A DNA stretch of 33,730 bases from Parvularcula sp039198765 (GCA_039198765.1 JBCCTF010000019.1:1-33730); one strand, 5' to 3'; positions 24,475 to 32,514 are shown, numbered from the stretch's first letter. A program made the numbers and translations. The notes: generated from the letters alone by a model not told the origin.

Positions 24475-25683
24475 GTGAGTGGATCCGCAAGCCGTTCTGT
24501 CCTCCTGATCATCGGGGGCGGTATCGCAGCCTACAAATCGCTTGAGCTCGCGCGCGACCTGTCGAAGCGCGGCGTACGGGTTGTTTCTGTGCTGACGAAA
24601 GGCGGGGCGGAGTTCATCACGCCGCTCTCCGTCTCCGGACTGACCGGTGAGAAATGCTATACGGACCTCTTTAGCCTGACTGATGAAGTCGAGATGGGGC
24701 ATATTGAGCTGAGCCGCGCGGCGGACCTTGTTGTTGTCTCCCCAGCCACGGCAGACCTGATGGCGAAGGCCTCACAGGGGCATGCTGATGATTTAGCGAG
24801 CACGCTTCTCCTCGCGACGGATAAGCCTGTTCTTTATGCACCTGCTATGAACGTCAAGATGTGGGAGCATCCTGCGACCCAGCGGAACGTCCGTCAGCTG
24901 AAGGAAGACGGCGCGCATATCGTTGGCCCTGGTGAAGGTGCCATGGCGTGCGGTGAGTATGGCTATGGCCGGTTGGCTGAGCCAGAGGAAATTGCCAACG
25001 CCGCTGACCTGCTATTGCCTGCACCGCAAGGGCCACTCAGTGGACGGAAGATTGTGATCACAGCTGGCCCGACTTACGAGCCGATGGATCCGGTGCGCTT
25101 TGTCGGCAACCGCTCGTCTGGGAAGCAGGGTTTTGCGATTGCTTCGGCTTGCCGCCGCGCCGGTGCCGACGTGCACGTCATATCTGGGCCTGTGAGTCTG
25201 CCGAACCCGCCGGGCTGTACTGTGGCCGATGTGCGGACGGCGCGGGAGATGCTCGCGGCAGCGGAAGATGCTCTGCCTGCTGACGTTTTCATCGCCTGCG
25301 CAGCGGTGGCGGACTATCGTCCAGCGCTCGAGACCGTGCACAAGGTCAAGAAAGAGCGCGGCGGCCTAACGGCTATCGATCTTGTTGAAAATCCTGACAT
25401 TCTCGCGACGGTTTCGCAGTTGGATCAGGGGCGCCCCGCGCTTGTGATCGGCTTTGCGGCGGAGACGGACGACGTCATCGCCCATGCGGAGAGCAAGCGC
25501 CTCAGGAAGCAATGCGACTGGATCATCGCCAATGACGTGTCTATTGGGACAGATGTGATGGGCGGCGACAAAAACACCGCGACCATCATCACTGGTTCGG
25601 GTGATGAAACCTTGCCTGAGATGAGCAAGGAAACCCTTGGTGATCAGCTGGCGCAGCGCATTGCGGATGCGCTGAACGCTTAG
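24475..25683 (+). CDS. coaBC: Bifunctional phosphopantothenoylcysteine decarboxylase / phosphopantothenate-cysteine ligase, GTG start
   Basis: CoaBC joins cysteine to 4'-phosphopantothenate with CTP and then decarboxylates it with FMN, two steps of coenzyme A synthesis. From the GTG at 24475 it is 402 residues. The CoaC half has GGGIAAYKSLELA, VVSPATADLMAKAS, PAMNVKMW and the cysteine-bearing GAMACGEYGYGRL. The CoaB half starts near residue 185 with ITAGPTYEPMDPVRFVGNRS, then AAVADYRP and the KVKKE lysines of the CTP site. I preferred this GTG over an upstream ATG because of the AAAGGG seven bases before it and the family length. Its TAG overlaps the GumN-type gene's stop in TTAG at 25680-25683. 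Confidence 0.96.
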   Translation: MSGSASRSVLLIIGGGIAAYKSLELARDLSKRGVRVVSVLTKGGAEFITPLSVSGLTGEKCYTDLFSLTDEVEMGHIELSRAADLVVVSPATADLMAKASQGHADDLASTLLLATDKPVLYAPAMNVKMWEHPATQRNVRQLKEDGAHIVGPGEGAMACGEYGYGRLAEPEEIANAADLLLPAPQGPLSGRKIVITAGPTYEPMDPVRFVGNRSSGKQGFAIASACRRAGADVHVISGPVSLPNPPGCTVADVRTAREMLAAAEDALPADVFIACAAVADYRPALETVHKVKKERGGLTAIDLVENPDILATVSQLDQGRPALVIGFAAETDDVIAHAESKRLRKQCDWIIANDVSIGTDVMGGDKNTATIITGSGDETLPEMSKETLGDQLAQRIADALNA

Positions 25684-26678
25684 TTCACCCGTTCGGTTTC
25701 GTAGCCGCGACCTTCGAGTTGATCTTGCACGGAGCCTTCTCCGACGAGGTGACCAACGCCGACTGCGACCAAATAGGTCCCGGGTTCGTCCGTCATCAGA
25801 CGATCAATCTGTTGGGCCCAATCCTGGTTTCGGTCGATCAGGATACGCTGGCGCAACTCGGGATACTCAGCAAGCGAACCATTCACGAGATAATCAATAC
25901 GGTCGATATCGCCATCGAACCAGGCGCCGATGAGGTCGGAGAAATAGACTTCGCCCATCGCCATGTCATCAAGTGAATCGTAGAGATACCCAGCGTCTTT
26001 AACGTCGTCGCCAGAGCTCAGCATCTTGATCTGTCCCGCGGCGGTTTCGAGGTAGCGGATCGGGGTATCACGCAGCATCATCTGGCGTGAGATGAACACG
26101 TCAGCACCAGCCGCAGGATCGCCGCCCGCTTCGACGAGGGCGAAGACACTCATCTGCATGTTGGCAAACCAGGGACGATAGAGCTCAATGTCGGTGAGGT
26201 TCATGCCGAGGCCGGTCACGGTTTCTTCGAGTTTCTCCTTCTGCTTCTTTTCGAAGAACGAGGAGAGCGTTTGGCCCGGAGGATTCTCCGCGGTCTGCGT
26301 AACGACCACGCCCATGGCGCGCTGGGCCTCGCGCGAGAAAACATCGGCCTCAAGGTAAGCGGCGTCGGCCTGGTTTAAGGCGGCGCGGATGGCGTCGGTT
26401 TCCCAGCTTGTGCCCTGCTTCATCAGATGCACGGTGCCGAGAAGGTAGACGAGCGTGTCTTCGTCACCGACTTGCCACATGGCGACTTGGCTGGTGCCTG
26501 AGGTGGCCTCTTCAAGGGTGCGCGGGCGACCTTCACCGCCGACAGGGACAGCGATCCCTTCAGGCAGGACCTCTTGTTCTGCAACATCAGCGTCTTTCTG
26601 GCCGCACGCAGCGATGATCAGGGTCATCGCGGCCGCGCCAATCAGGTGTCTCGTGATCACGTCGTGGAACTCCCTCAA
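25680..26678 (-). CDS. TraB/GumN-family lipoprotein
   Basis: This 332-residue protein has a lipoprotein signal (TRHLIGAAAMTLIIAAC, lipobox IAAC near residue 25). The family hallmarks are VYLLGTVHLM near residue 80 and VGVGHLVGEGSVQDQLEGRGY near the C-terminus. The two GxxH motifs form the likely metal site of the TIKI-like fold. Members are proposed metal-dependent proteases or pheromone-shutdown proteins, but the substrate here is not known. The low-complexity linker after the lipid cysteine (DADVAEQEVLPEG) is a tether. It converges with coaBC and shares its stop codons. Confidence 0.87.
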   Translation of the reverse strand: MREFHDVITRHLIGAAAMTLIIAACGQKDADVAEQEVLPEGIAVPVGGEGRPRTLEEATSGTSQVAMWQVGDEDTLVYLLGTVHLMKQGTSWETDAIRAALNQADAAYLEADVFSREAQRAMGVVVTQTAENPPGQTLSSFFEKKQKEKLEETVTGLGMNLTDIELYRPWFANMQMSVFALVEAGGDPAAGADVFISRQMMLRDTPIRYLETAAGQIKMLSSGDDVKDAGYLYDSLDDMAMGEVYFSDLIGAWFDGDIDRIDYLVNGSLAEYPELRQRILIDRNQDWAQQIDRLMTDEPGTYLVAVGVGHLVGEGSVQDQLEGRGYETERVN

Positions 26679-26891
26679 GAACCAGTTTTCCCGTTAATTC
26701 AGAAGCATGAACAGGTGGTCTTCAAAATATACAAGCAGTGAGTTCAGAAGTTGAAACGAAATCGACCTAACTCTTCATATCTTCATTAAGTGTTAGGCAG
26801 CGTAACCGGAGCATTTACCGTATGTTACAGCGACTTTAACGCAATCGGTACTTCTCCGGGCTATCACCGCGGCTGAGGAAGGGCACCCGCC
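26679..26891. promoter_or_regulatory. Intergenic region upstream of the flagellin gene
   Basis: These 213 bases separate the GumN-type gene from the flagellin. An inverted repeat CCTAAC (26766-26771) and GTTAGG (26792-26797) with 20 bases between encloses a tandem pair of near-identical octamers CTTCATAT/CTTCATTA (26773-26788). The octamer TTCAGAAG also occurs twice (26698-26705, 26743-26750). GAGGAAGGG lies about 8 bases before the ATG. I saw no clear sigma-54 -24/-12 element, sigma-28 promoter or CtrA box. Confidence 0.5.
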
Positions 26892-28424
26892 ATGGTTTTC
26901 ACCAATGCTTCGGCACAGACAGCACTGCGTACGTTGCGTACTGCGACTGAGAACCTTGACCGCACCCAGAACCGTATTTCTACGGGGCTGAAGGTGTCGC
27001 GCCCTGACGACAATCCAGCGTTTTTCCTCGTCGCTGCCACGCAGAAGTCCGACATCGTCAAGCTGCAGGGCGCGCGGGATAACTTGACCTATGCGCTCGG
27101 CGCGGTTCGGACGGCCCTTTCGGCTCAGTCGTTCATCGACAACGCTATCCAGAACATCCGCTCGGCGGTGATCGCGACCGAAACCGGTACGGCGCAGGAT
27201 GAGCTGAGCGCCGTGATTGAGGCGCAGATCGATACGGTCCGCCAAGTTCTCTCGGGCACGAGCTTTAACGGTGCGAACCTTCTGGAAGAGCGCGATCGCT
27301 TCATCTTCGATGCTGGCGTCCAGCGGACGGCCAACGGCGGGCTGCGGTTCGATCAGTTCGTGGTGGACGGTAAAGGTCTCGGTGTGCGCGGTGTTCCGAT
27401 CGACACAACAGCTCCGCCGTTCCCTGGCGCTGTTCAGGACCTGAACTCGCAGAACCTCTTCGGCGCGCCAGGCCAGCTCGCTGGCCTAACACCTGCCAAC
27501 TCCGCAGGTATCAACGTGGGTAGCGGCGGTGCAGGGTTTGCCAAGAAGACCTTCGCGATCTCCTTTGAGACCGGCGCTGACATCAACTCTCGCCAAATCA
27601 TCTACGAACAAGGCGGAAACGTTCGCGGCCTCAACATCTTCGTTGAGAACGGCAATCTCGCGTTCGGTGCCTACAACCTCGTGACCTCGGACCCGACACC
27701 GGCCTGGCCCTACGTGGAAGTCCAGGCGTCGCTCGAGCCCAACACTCGCTACACGGCGCAGCTGGTCATCGACGGCAACGGCGCCAACAATGGCTTTATG
27801 CGCGCTTACCTCAATGGTGAGCTCGTTGACGAACGCGGCGGCGTCGGCATCCTCTATGATCACCCGGGCGGCATTGGCGTCGGCCGGATCAATGGCAACG
27901 CTGTGCTCAACGGCACGGTGGCCAACTACTCTGCAGCCACGGAATTCCAAGGCAACATCGACAAGGTCGTTCAGTACAACGAAGTGTTCTTCGGGCCTGA
28001 TTTCGACCAGATCCAGACCTACCTTGCTGAGGGCTGGCTGCCTGAGCGGGGCATCCAGTACTACATCGGCAGTGAGACGCGGCAGAGCGCGGCGACGTTG
28101 GTCGATTTGCTTGAGGCGATCGTTCCGCTGGACCAAGACGGATTCTCGGTCCCCGGCGCCCTCGAAGTGCTTGATGCTGCTCAAGAAAAGTCGAACCTCG
28201 CTTTCACTGAGCTTGGTATTGTTGAGAGCAGGATCATCCGCCAGCGCGGTTACCTCAGCGACCTGACCGAGTCGATGCAGCAAGGGGTTGCTGCGCTCAT
28301 CGAGGCGGACCTCGCCGAGGAAAGCGCGAAGGTACAGGCCTTCCAGGTGCAGACCCAGCTGGCGCAGCAGAGCCTGGTGATCGCTAACCGACGGCCTGAG
28401 ACGGTGCTCCGCCTTTTCAGCTAA
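26892..28424 (+). CDS. Flagellin with a LamG/concanavalin-like central domain
   Basis: This 510-residue protein has intact flagellin ends. The N-terminus has TLRTATENLDRTQNRISTGL and KVSRPDDNPAFFLVAA. The C-terminus has QVQTQLAQQSLVIANRRPETVLRLFS. These form the coiled D0/D1 filament core. The centre (about residues 215-370) is not flagellin-like. It reads FAISFETGADINSRQIIYE, LNIFVENGNLAFGAY, RYTAQLVIDGNGANNGFM, AYLNGELVDERGGV, GGIGVGRINGN and FQGNIDKVVQYNEVF. This order of strands matches the LamG_3/concanavalin jelly roll found in secreted lectin-like domains. The domain would sit on the filament surface. The gene is not near other flagellar genes here. GAGGAAGGG precedes the ATG. The LamG assignment is by pattern, not by search. 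Confidence 0.85.
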   Translation: MVFTNASAQTALRTLRTATENLDRTQNRISTGLKVSRPDDNPAFFLVAATQKSDIVKLQGARDNLTYALGAVRTALSAQSFIDNAIQNIRSAVIATETGTAQDELSAVIEAQIDTVRQVLSGTSFNGANLLEERDRFIFDAGVQRTANGGLRFDQFVVDGKGLGVRGVPIDTTAPPFPGAVQDLNSQNLFGAPGQLAGLTPANSAGINVGSGGAGFAKKTFAISFETGADINSRQIIYEQGGNVRGLNIFVENGNLAFGAYNLVTSDPTPAWPYVEVQASLEPNTRYTAQLVIDGNGANNGFMRAYLNGELVDERGGVGILYDHPGGIGVGRINGNAVLNGTVANYSAATEFQGNIDKVVQYNEVFFGPDFDQIQTYLAEGWLPERGIQYYIGSETRQSAATLVDLLEAIVPLDQDGFSVPGALEVLDAAQEKSNLAFTELGIVESRIIRQRGYLSDLTESMQQGVAALIEADLAEESAKVQAFQVQTQLAQQSLVIANRRPETVLRLFS

Positions 28425-28439
28425 GACCTTAAGGTCTTA
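28422..28439 (+). terminator. 18-bp perfect palindrome at the flagellin stop, possible terminator
   Basis: TAAGACCTTAAGGTCTTA is a perfect palindrome that includes the flagellin stop codon TAA. As RNA it would fold with a TTAA loop and a 7-bp stem, followed by TTCACCTTG. The weak T tract makes it a poor but possible intrinsic terminator. It could instead be a protein-binding operator for the metal-uptake genes downstream. Confidence 0.4.
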
Positions 28440-28510
28440 TTCACCTTGATCAAAAAGGCCTCCTGTGGTCATGTCCGCCGGTGGTGGGCCGGGTGTCATA
28501 TATCGTACGC

Positions 28511-28771
28511 ATGCTTTTGCTTGCGTGGCTGGTCGTTGGACCAGCCCATGCGGCTGCGCATGAGCTTGAACACCTTGATGAAATTCCCCACGGCGACGAA
28601 GAATGCTGTGTTCTGGTTATGGGTGAGCGGGCCGATGGCAGTCCTCTTCCCGAGCCAACCCATGTTGACCGACCTGACCCTGATGCCCTGCCGCTTGTGC
28701 AGGAAACACCGCGGATCATCGGCCTCGTTTCGGCTGCGCACGACGCTCGAGGACCTCCGGGAAAGCTCTGA
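28511..28771 (+). CDS. Small exported His-containing protein upstream of the metal receptor
   Basis: This is an 86-residue protein with a hydrophobic signal MLLLAWLVVGPAHA. The mature start is rich in potential metal ligands: AHELEHLDEIPHGDEECC has four His in a short stretch plus a Cys pair, and the rest is Pro/Asp-rich. I chose the ATG at 28511 because it gives a clean signal peptide; GTG codons at 28481 and 28484 would add ten or so residues. It is 78 bases upstream of the ZnuD-like receptor on the same strand, so I infer co-transcription. It is reminiscent of small periplasmic metal-binding proteins near zinc receptors, but I cannot assign a named family. Confidence 0.62.
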   Translation: MLLLAWLVVGPAHAAAHELEHLDEIPHGDEECCVLVMGERADGSPLPEPTHVDRPDPDALPLVQETPRIIGLVSAAHDARGPPGKL

Positions 28772-28849
28772 CCAACCGAGAGCTTCATTATCAATTCTGA
28801 CCGACCGCTTAGCTGAGTGCTGGCGAGATTGGTCGTCCGGAGACCAACC

Positions 28850-31009
28850 ATGTTCAAAGTTCTACTGGGCGCGAGTACTGCGCTCGTTCCGTTGTCCGCG
28901 CTTGCCTCGACGGACGTTCCTGAGGCTGACCAGATCATCGTCACGGCCTCGCCCCTCAACAAACCGGCGAGTGAGTTGTCTTCGCCCGTTGCCGTGGTGA
29001 CCGGCGATGAGCTGAAGAAGCAGCTCCGCGCGACGCTTGGCGAGACCCTGGGTCGTGAGGCCGGCATCAGCACGACGTTCTTTGGTCCGGGCGCCAGCCG
29101 TCCGGTCATCCGTGGCCTTGGCGGCGACCGCGTGAGGACGCTGACCAACGGCGTTGGCACGATCGACGCCGCGGCTTCGAGCCCCGACCACGCCACGCCG
29201 ATTGACCCGCTGCTTGCCCAGCGTATTGAGATCGTCCGCGGTCCCCAGATCCTCCGTTACGGCAGCTCGGCTGCTGGCGGCGTGATCAACGTCTTCGACG
29301 GCCGTATCCCCTCGGAAGTGCCGGAGGATAGCGTCAACGTGATCGCACGCACGGCATACTCGACCGTCGACGAAGGCTTCGAAAACTCCCTCGCTGGCAG
29401 CTTTGTCGTCGGCCAGGTCAAAGGCCTCGACGTCGTTCTGACGGCTGCCGCTGCGACCCGTGATGCCGATGACTATGACATCCCCGGCTTCGCCGAGAGC
29501 TCGATCCTTCGTTCGATGGAAGAAGAGGAAGAGCACGACGACGATCATGATGATGATCACGACGAGGACGAGGAAGAAATCCGGGATACCCTGGAGAACT
29601 CTTTCGTTGAGCAACAAACCTTCTCGGGCGGCCTCTCGTTCATTGGCGAGAAAGGCTTCCTAGGCTTCTCTGTTCAGCATACGGAGAAAGAGTACGGCCT
29701 CGCAGGTGGTCACGACCACGGTCACGGCCATGAGGAAGAAGAGCACGACGACGAGGATCATGACGAAGAGGAAGAAGAAGGCGGCGCCTTCCTCGACCTT
29801 GAGCAGACTCGCTACGACCTCAACGGTAGCTTCCAGACCGGCGGCTTCATCGATCGTATCGACGTCTATGCTGGCGTTGCTGACTACGAGCACGTGGAGT
29901 TTGAAGCTCCTGGTGAGCAAGGCACCGTGTTCAGCAACGAGGGCTTCGAGGGTCGCTTTGAAGCTGTTCAGGCCACCAACGGCAATTGGAGCGGTGCAAC
30001 GGGCATCCAAATCCGTTCACGGACATTCTCTGCGATCGGTGAAGAAGCCTATGTTACCGAGACCGAGAAAGATCAGGTCGGTCTCTTCACGTTCCAGGAG
30101 GTTGACCTCGGTACGGCGACCATTGGCGCTGCCGCTCGGTTTGAGCAGACGCAGCTCGATAACCCTGAGTCGGGCGTCGATCGACAGTTCGATGGCTTCT
30201 CGGCGTCGTTGTCCGGCACCATGCGGCCTTCTGAGGGACTGACGGTGACGGCGAACCTTTTCCGCAACGAACGTGCCCCGACCACGGAAGAACTGTTCTC
30301 CAACGGTCCGCACCTTGCGGTCGGCGCATTCGAGATCGGTGATACGAACCTGGACATCGAAACGGCTACGGGTCTTGAACTCGGTGCACGGATCAATGGC
30401 GACCGTTTCCGTGCATCGCTGACCGCATTCGTGAACAGCTACGACGACTTCATCTATCAGGAACAAACCGGTCTGACCGGCGCAGACATCCTGATGATGC
30501 GCGGCGAGGATGACGAGGAAGAGCTCGAAGAGTTCGGTGAACTGCCGGTTCTTCAGTATATTGCTGCTGATGCAACCTTCGTCGGTTTCGAATTTGAAGC
30601 TGATGTCGATCTCGGCGAATTCGGCGCGTTCGAAGTGTCGACGGACCTGGTCGTCGACTATGTCGAAGCCACGCTGAATGAAGCGGACTCGATGGGCAAC
30701 GATCACTTGCCGCGGATTCCTCCGCTCGGCGTGACCGTTGGCCTCGACGCGCAGGCGCCATTCGGGTCTTTCCGTGCTGAAGTCGAGCACGCGGCTGAAG
30801 TTGACGATGTCGCTTCGTTTGAGTTGCCGACGGATGCGTTCACGCTTCTTAATCTGTATGCGGATTGGGAAATCGTGCCGAATCTCTCGTTCGAGGTCGC
30901 CGCTCTCAATCTGCTTGATGAAGAGGCGCGTGTGCACACCTCGTTCGTGAAAGACGAAGTGCCGCTTCCGGGCCGGAACCTCCGATTCGCTCTTCGGTAC
31001 GAGTACTGA
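28850..31009 (+). CDS. TonB-dependent receptor of ZnuD type, His/Asp/Glu-rich loops
   Basis: This 719-residue receptor begins with a signal peptide (MFKVLLGASTALVPLSALAS) and a TonB-box-like EADQIIVTASPL. The plug carries VIRGLGGDRVRTLTNG, VEIVRGPQILRYGSSAAGGVINVFDG-like motifs and ends near residue 150; the barrel closes with NLRFALRYEY. Two long extracellular-type insertions are almost entirely metal ligands: EEEEHDDDHDDDHDEDEEE at about 224-242, and HDHGHGHEEEE followed by HDDEDHDEEEEE at about 288-312. A third acidic stretch, GEDDEEELEEFGE, is near 551-563. ZnuD-type zinc receptors are known for His/Asp-rich loops; zinc is the likely ligand but cobalt or nickel is possible. I chose the ATG at 28850 for its GGAG seven bases upstream. 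Confidence 0.88.
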   Translation: MFKVLLGASTALVPLSALASTDVPEADQIIVTASPLNKPASELSSPVAVVTGDELKKQLRATLGETLGREAGISTTFFGPGASRPVIRGLGGDRVRTLTNGVGTIDAAASSPDHATPIDPLLAQRIEIVRGPQILRYGSSAAGGVINVFDGRIPSEVPEDSVNVIARTAYSTVDEGFENSLAGSFVVGQVKGLDVVLTAAAATRDADDYDIPGFAESSILRSMEEEEEHDDDHDDDHDEDEEEIRDTLENSFVEQQTFSGGLSFIGEKGFLGFSVQHTEKEYGLAGGHDHGHGHEEEEHDDEDHDEEEEEGGAFLDLEQTRYDLNGSFQTGGFIDRIDVYAGVADYEHVEFEAPGEQGTVFSNEGFEGRFEAVQATNGNWSGATGIQIRSRTFSAIGEEAYVTETEKDQVGLFTFQEVDLGTATIGAAARFEQTQLDNPESGVDRQFDGFSASLSGTMRPSEGLTVTANLFRNERAPTTEELFSNGPHLAVGAFEIGDTNLDIETATGLELGARINGDRFRASLTAFVNSYDDFIYQEQTGLTGADILMMRGEDDEEELEEFGELPVLQYIAADATFVGFEFEADVDLGEFGAFEVSTDLVVDYVEATLNEADSMGNDHLPRIPPLGVTVGLDAQAPFGSFRAEVEHAAEVDDVASFELPTDAFTLLNLYADWEIVPNLSFEVAALNLLDEEARVHTSFVKDEVPLPGRNLRFALRYEY

Positions 31010-31019
31010 TCACCGGTTC

Positions 31020-31045
31020 GTGGGCCGCTTGAAAAGGCGGCCCGC
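31020..31045 (+). terminator. GC-rich hairpin after the receptor gene, GAAA loop
   Basis: Bases 31022-31030 (GGGCCGCTT) pair with 31035-31043 (AGGCGGCCC), one U-G pair included, around a GAAA tetraloop. Outer pairs G31020-C31045 and T31021-G31044 extend the stem to 11 bp. It starts 11 bases after the receptor stop. A T tract is missing, so it is an L-shaped or processing hairpin candidate. Confidence 0.6.
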
Positions 31046-31180
31046 CTGCAGTGTTACGGCGTGAGGGCGCGTTATCCCCGTTATCCCTTGTGCCGCATCT
31101 GGCAGGGCGCCCGTGCATTTACATTGCTCTGCCAACGGAAGGCGTGGTGCTTCCCCGTGCCGCGCCTTCTTCCCGAGGTC
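31046..31180. other. Gap between convergent genes with a tandem 9-mer
   Basis: The remaining 135 bases between the receptor and the ABC ATPase hold a tandem pair GTTATCCCC/GTTATCCCT (31071-31088). I see no coding sequence that I would support. Confidence 0.4.
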
Positions 31181-32152
31181 TCAGTCGCTGCCGTAGGTCA
31201 TCTCGAGGAACACGTCCTCTAGGTCGGCTTCGACGGTGGAAATATCTTTCACGCTGATCCCCGCAGCGCTCACGCCGCCAAGAATATCGGCCACACGCGT
31301 CGTGGACGGACGATAATCGATGTAGAGATTGCCATCGGCCTTCACTTGCGCACCCTCAATCCCTGAAGCTTGATCCGCAGACAGAGCGTCTTCAGGCGTG
31401 ATCATCAGGGTCTTGCGGTCAAGGCTCGCAATCAGCTCATCCTTCGGCTTCACGGTAACCACGTCGCCGCGGTGGATGATCCCGATCGTATCGCAGAGCT
31501 CTTGCGCCTCTTCGAGATAGTGCGTGGTCAGAATAACCGTCACGCCGCGGGCGTGCAGGTCCATGACCTGCTCCCAAAGCTGTTTGCGCAGCTCGATATC
31601 CACACCTGCCGTCGGCTCATCCAGGATCAGGACGGGCGGGTCGTGCACCATGGCCTTCGCGACTAGCAGGCGCCGCTTCATCCCGCCGGACAGCGCACGG
31701 ACATAGGCGTCGGCTTTGTCTTCCAGGCCGAGGGAGCGCAGGATGTCCATCGTGCGCCGGTTCGCCTTCGGCACACCGTAAAGGCCCGCCTGGATCTCCA
31801 GCGCTTCCTGCGGCGTGAAGAAGACGTCGGTCGACAGCTCTTGCGGGACCACGCCGATGGAGGCACGGGCCTGACGCGGGTTCTTGTCGATGTCGAAGCC
31901 CCAGATCTTCACGTCGCCAGCGGACTTGTTCACCAGGCCCGCAAGAATGTTGATCAGGGTCGATTTGCCGGCGCCGTTCGGGCCGAGGAGACCAAAGATC
32001 GAGCCGCGCGGCACATCCAAGTTGATGCCCTTCAGCGCCTCCTTCGGCGCCTGCTTCTTCGATCCAGCGTAGACCTTGCGGACGTCGCGGATTCTGATCG
32101 CGGCGTCGGTGACCGTCTGCGATGTCGAAACGGGGCGGCTATCATCAGGCAT
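31181..32152 (-). CDS. ABC transporter ATP-binding protein (ABC-2/CcmA type)
   Basis: This is a cytosolic ATPase subunit of 323 residues from the ATG at 32152. Walker A is GPNGAGKST, the signature is LSGGMKRRLLVAKAM, Walker B is VLILDEPTAGVD, and the switch His is in LTTHYLEEAQELC. The C-terminal ISTVEADLEDVFLEMTYG is typical of ATPases that work with ABC-2 type membrane proteins in export of polysaccharide, drug or lipid substrates. The start lies inside a longer reading; I chose it because the upstream part is unconserved. The permease usually lies directly downstream, but here the next plus-strand feature is the converging receptor gene, so no partner is visible. Confidence 0.9.
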   Translation of the reverse strand: MPDDSRPVSTSQTVTDAAIRIRDVRKVYAGSKKQAPKEALKGINLDVPRGSIFGLLGPNGAGKSTLINILAGLVNKSAGDVKIWGFDIDKNPRQARASIGVVPQELSTDVFFTPQEALEIQAGLYGVPKANRRTMDILRSLGLEDKADAYVRALSGGMKRRLLVAKAMVHDPPVLILDEPTAGVDIELRKQLWEQVMDLHARGVTVILTTHYLEEAQELCDTIGIIHRGDVVTVKPKDELIASLDRKTLMITPEDALSADQASGIEGAQVKADGNLYIDYRPSTTRVADILGGVSAAGISVKDISTVEADLEDVFLEMTYGSD

Positions 32153-32256
32153 AGGTGCCCGTGTCGGCCGACCGGAGGCTGGCGTCAACGCCTGAGCATG
32201 TCGCGGGAGAGCAAAGGTGCTTGCCAGGGCCCTTCGCCGCGCGGCATATCTCGAAG

Positions 32257-32514
32257 ATGGCCGATCAAACCTCTGCACCGCTGGCGCTTCGTCCGTCTGT
32301 TGATGATGTGATCACACAGCTGGCGCACAGCCGTGCGTCGCTGGAGCTTGTGTTCGTCGACAAGCGGCGAGTGTCCTGCGTTGGCCAAGGCGGCGCGCTG
32401 GGGCATCCGAAAACGTTCTATGAGATCGGCGAGAAGGGGTACGCAGAGTGCGCTTACTGCGACCGCATTTTCTACTTTGACCCCTCCCGCGCGGGCGAGG
32501 TGATCACCGGTTAG
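32257..32514 (+). CDS. CHCC zinc-finger domain protein
   Basis: This 85-residue protein has the zf-CHCC pattern: Cys41, His50, Cys65 and Cys68 (VSCVGQGGALGHP and AECAYCDRIFYF), four ligands for one zinc. The same domain occurs in the mitochondrial complex I subunit NDUFS6 and in small bacterial proteins, many in alphaproteobacteria. The role in this cell is not shown by the neighbours. I chose the ATG at 32257; earlier in-frame codons would overlap the ABC gene's leader and look unconserved. Its TAG overlaps the opposite gene's stop in TTAG. Confidence 0.85.
   Translation: MADQTSAPLALRPSVDDVITQLAHSRASLELVFVDKRRVSCVGQGGALGHPKTFYEIGEKGYAECAYCDRIFYFDPSRAGEVITG

Noticed and set aside
26679..26891. 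CtrA box or sigma-54 promoter for the flagellin
   Set aside because: TTAA occurs, but no TTAA-N7-TTAA pair and no GG-N10-GC element at a suitable position was found.
28446..29000. 184-residue plus-strand frame overlapping the small His-containing gene and the start of the receptor
   Set aside because: It has no signal peptide or family pattern and overlaps the better-supported frames at 28511 and 28850.
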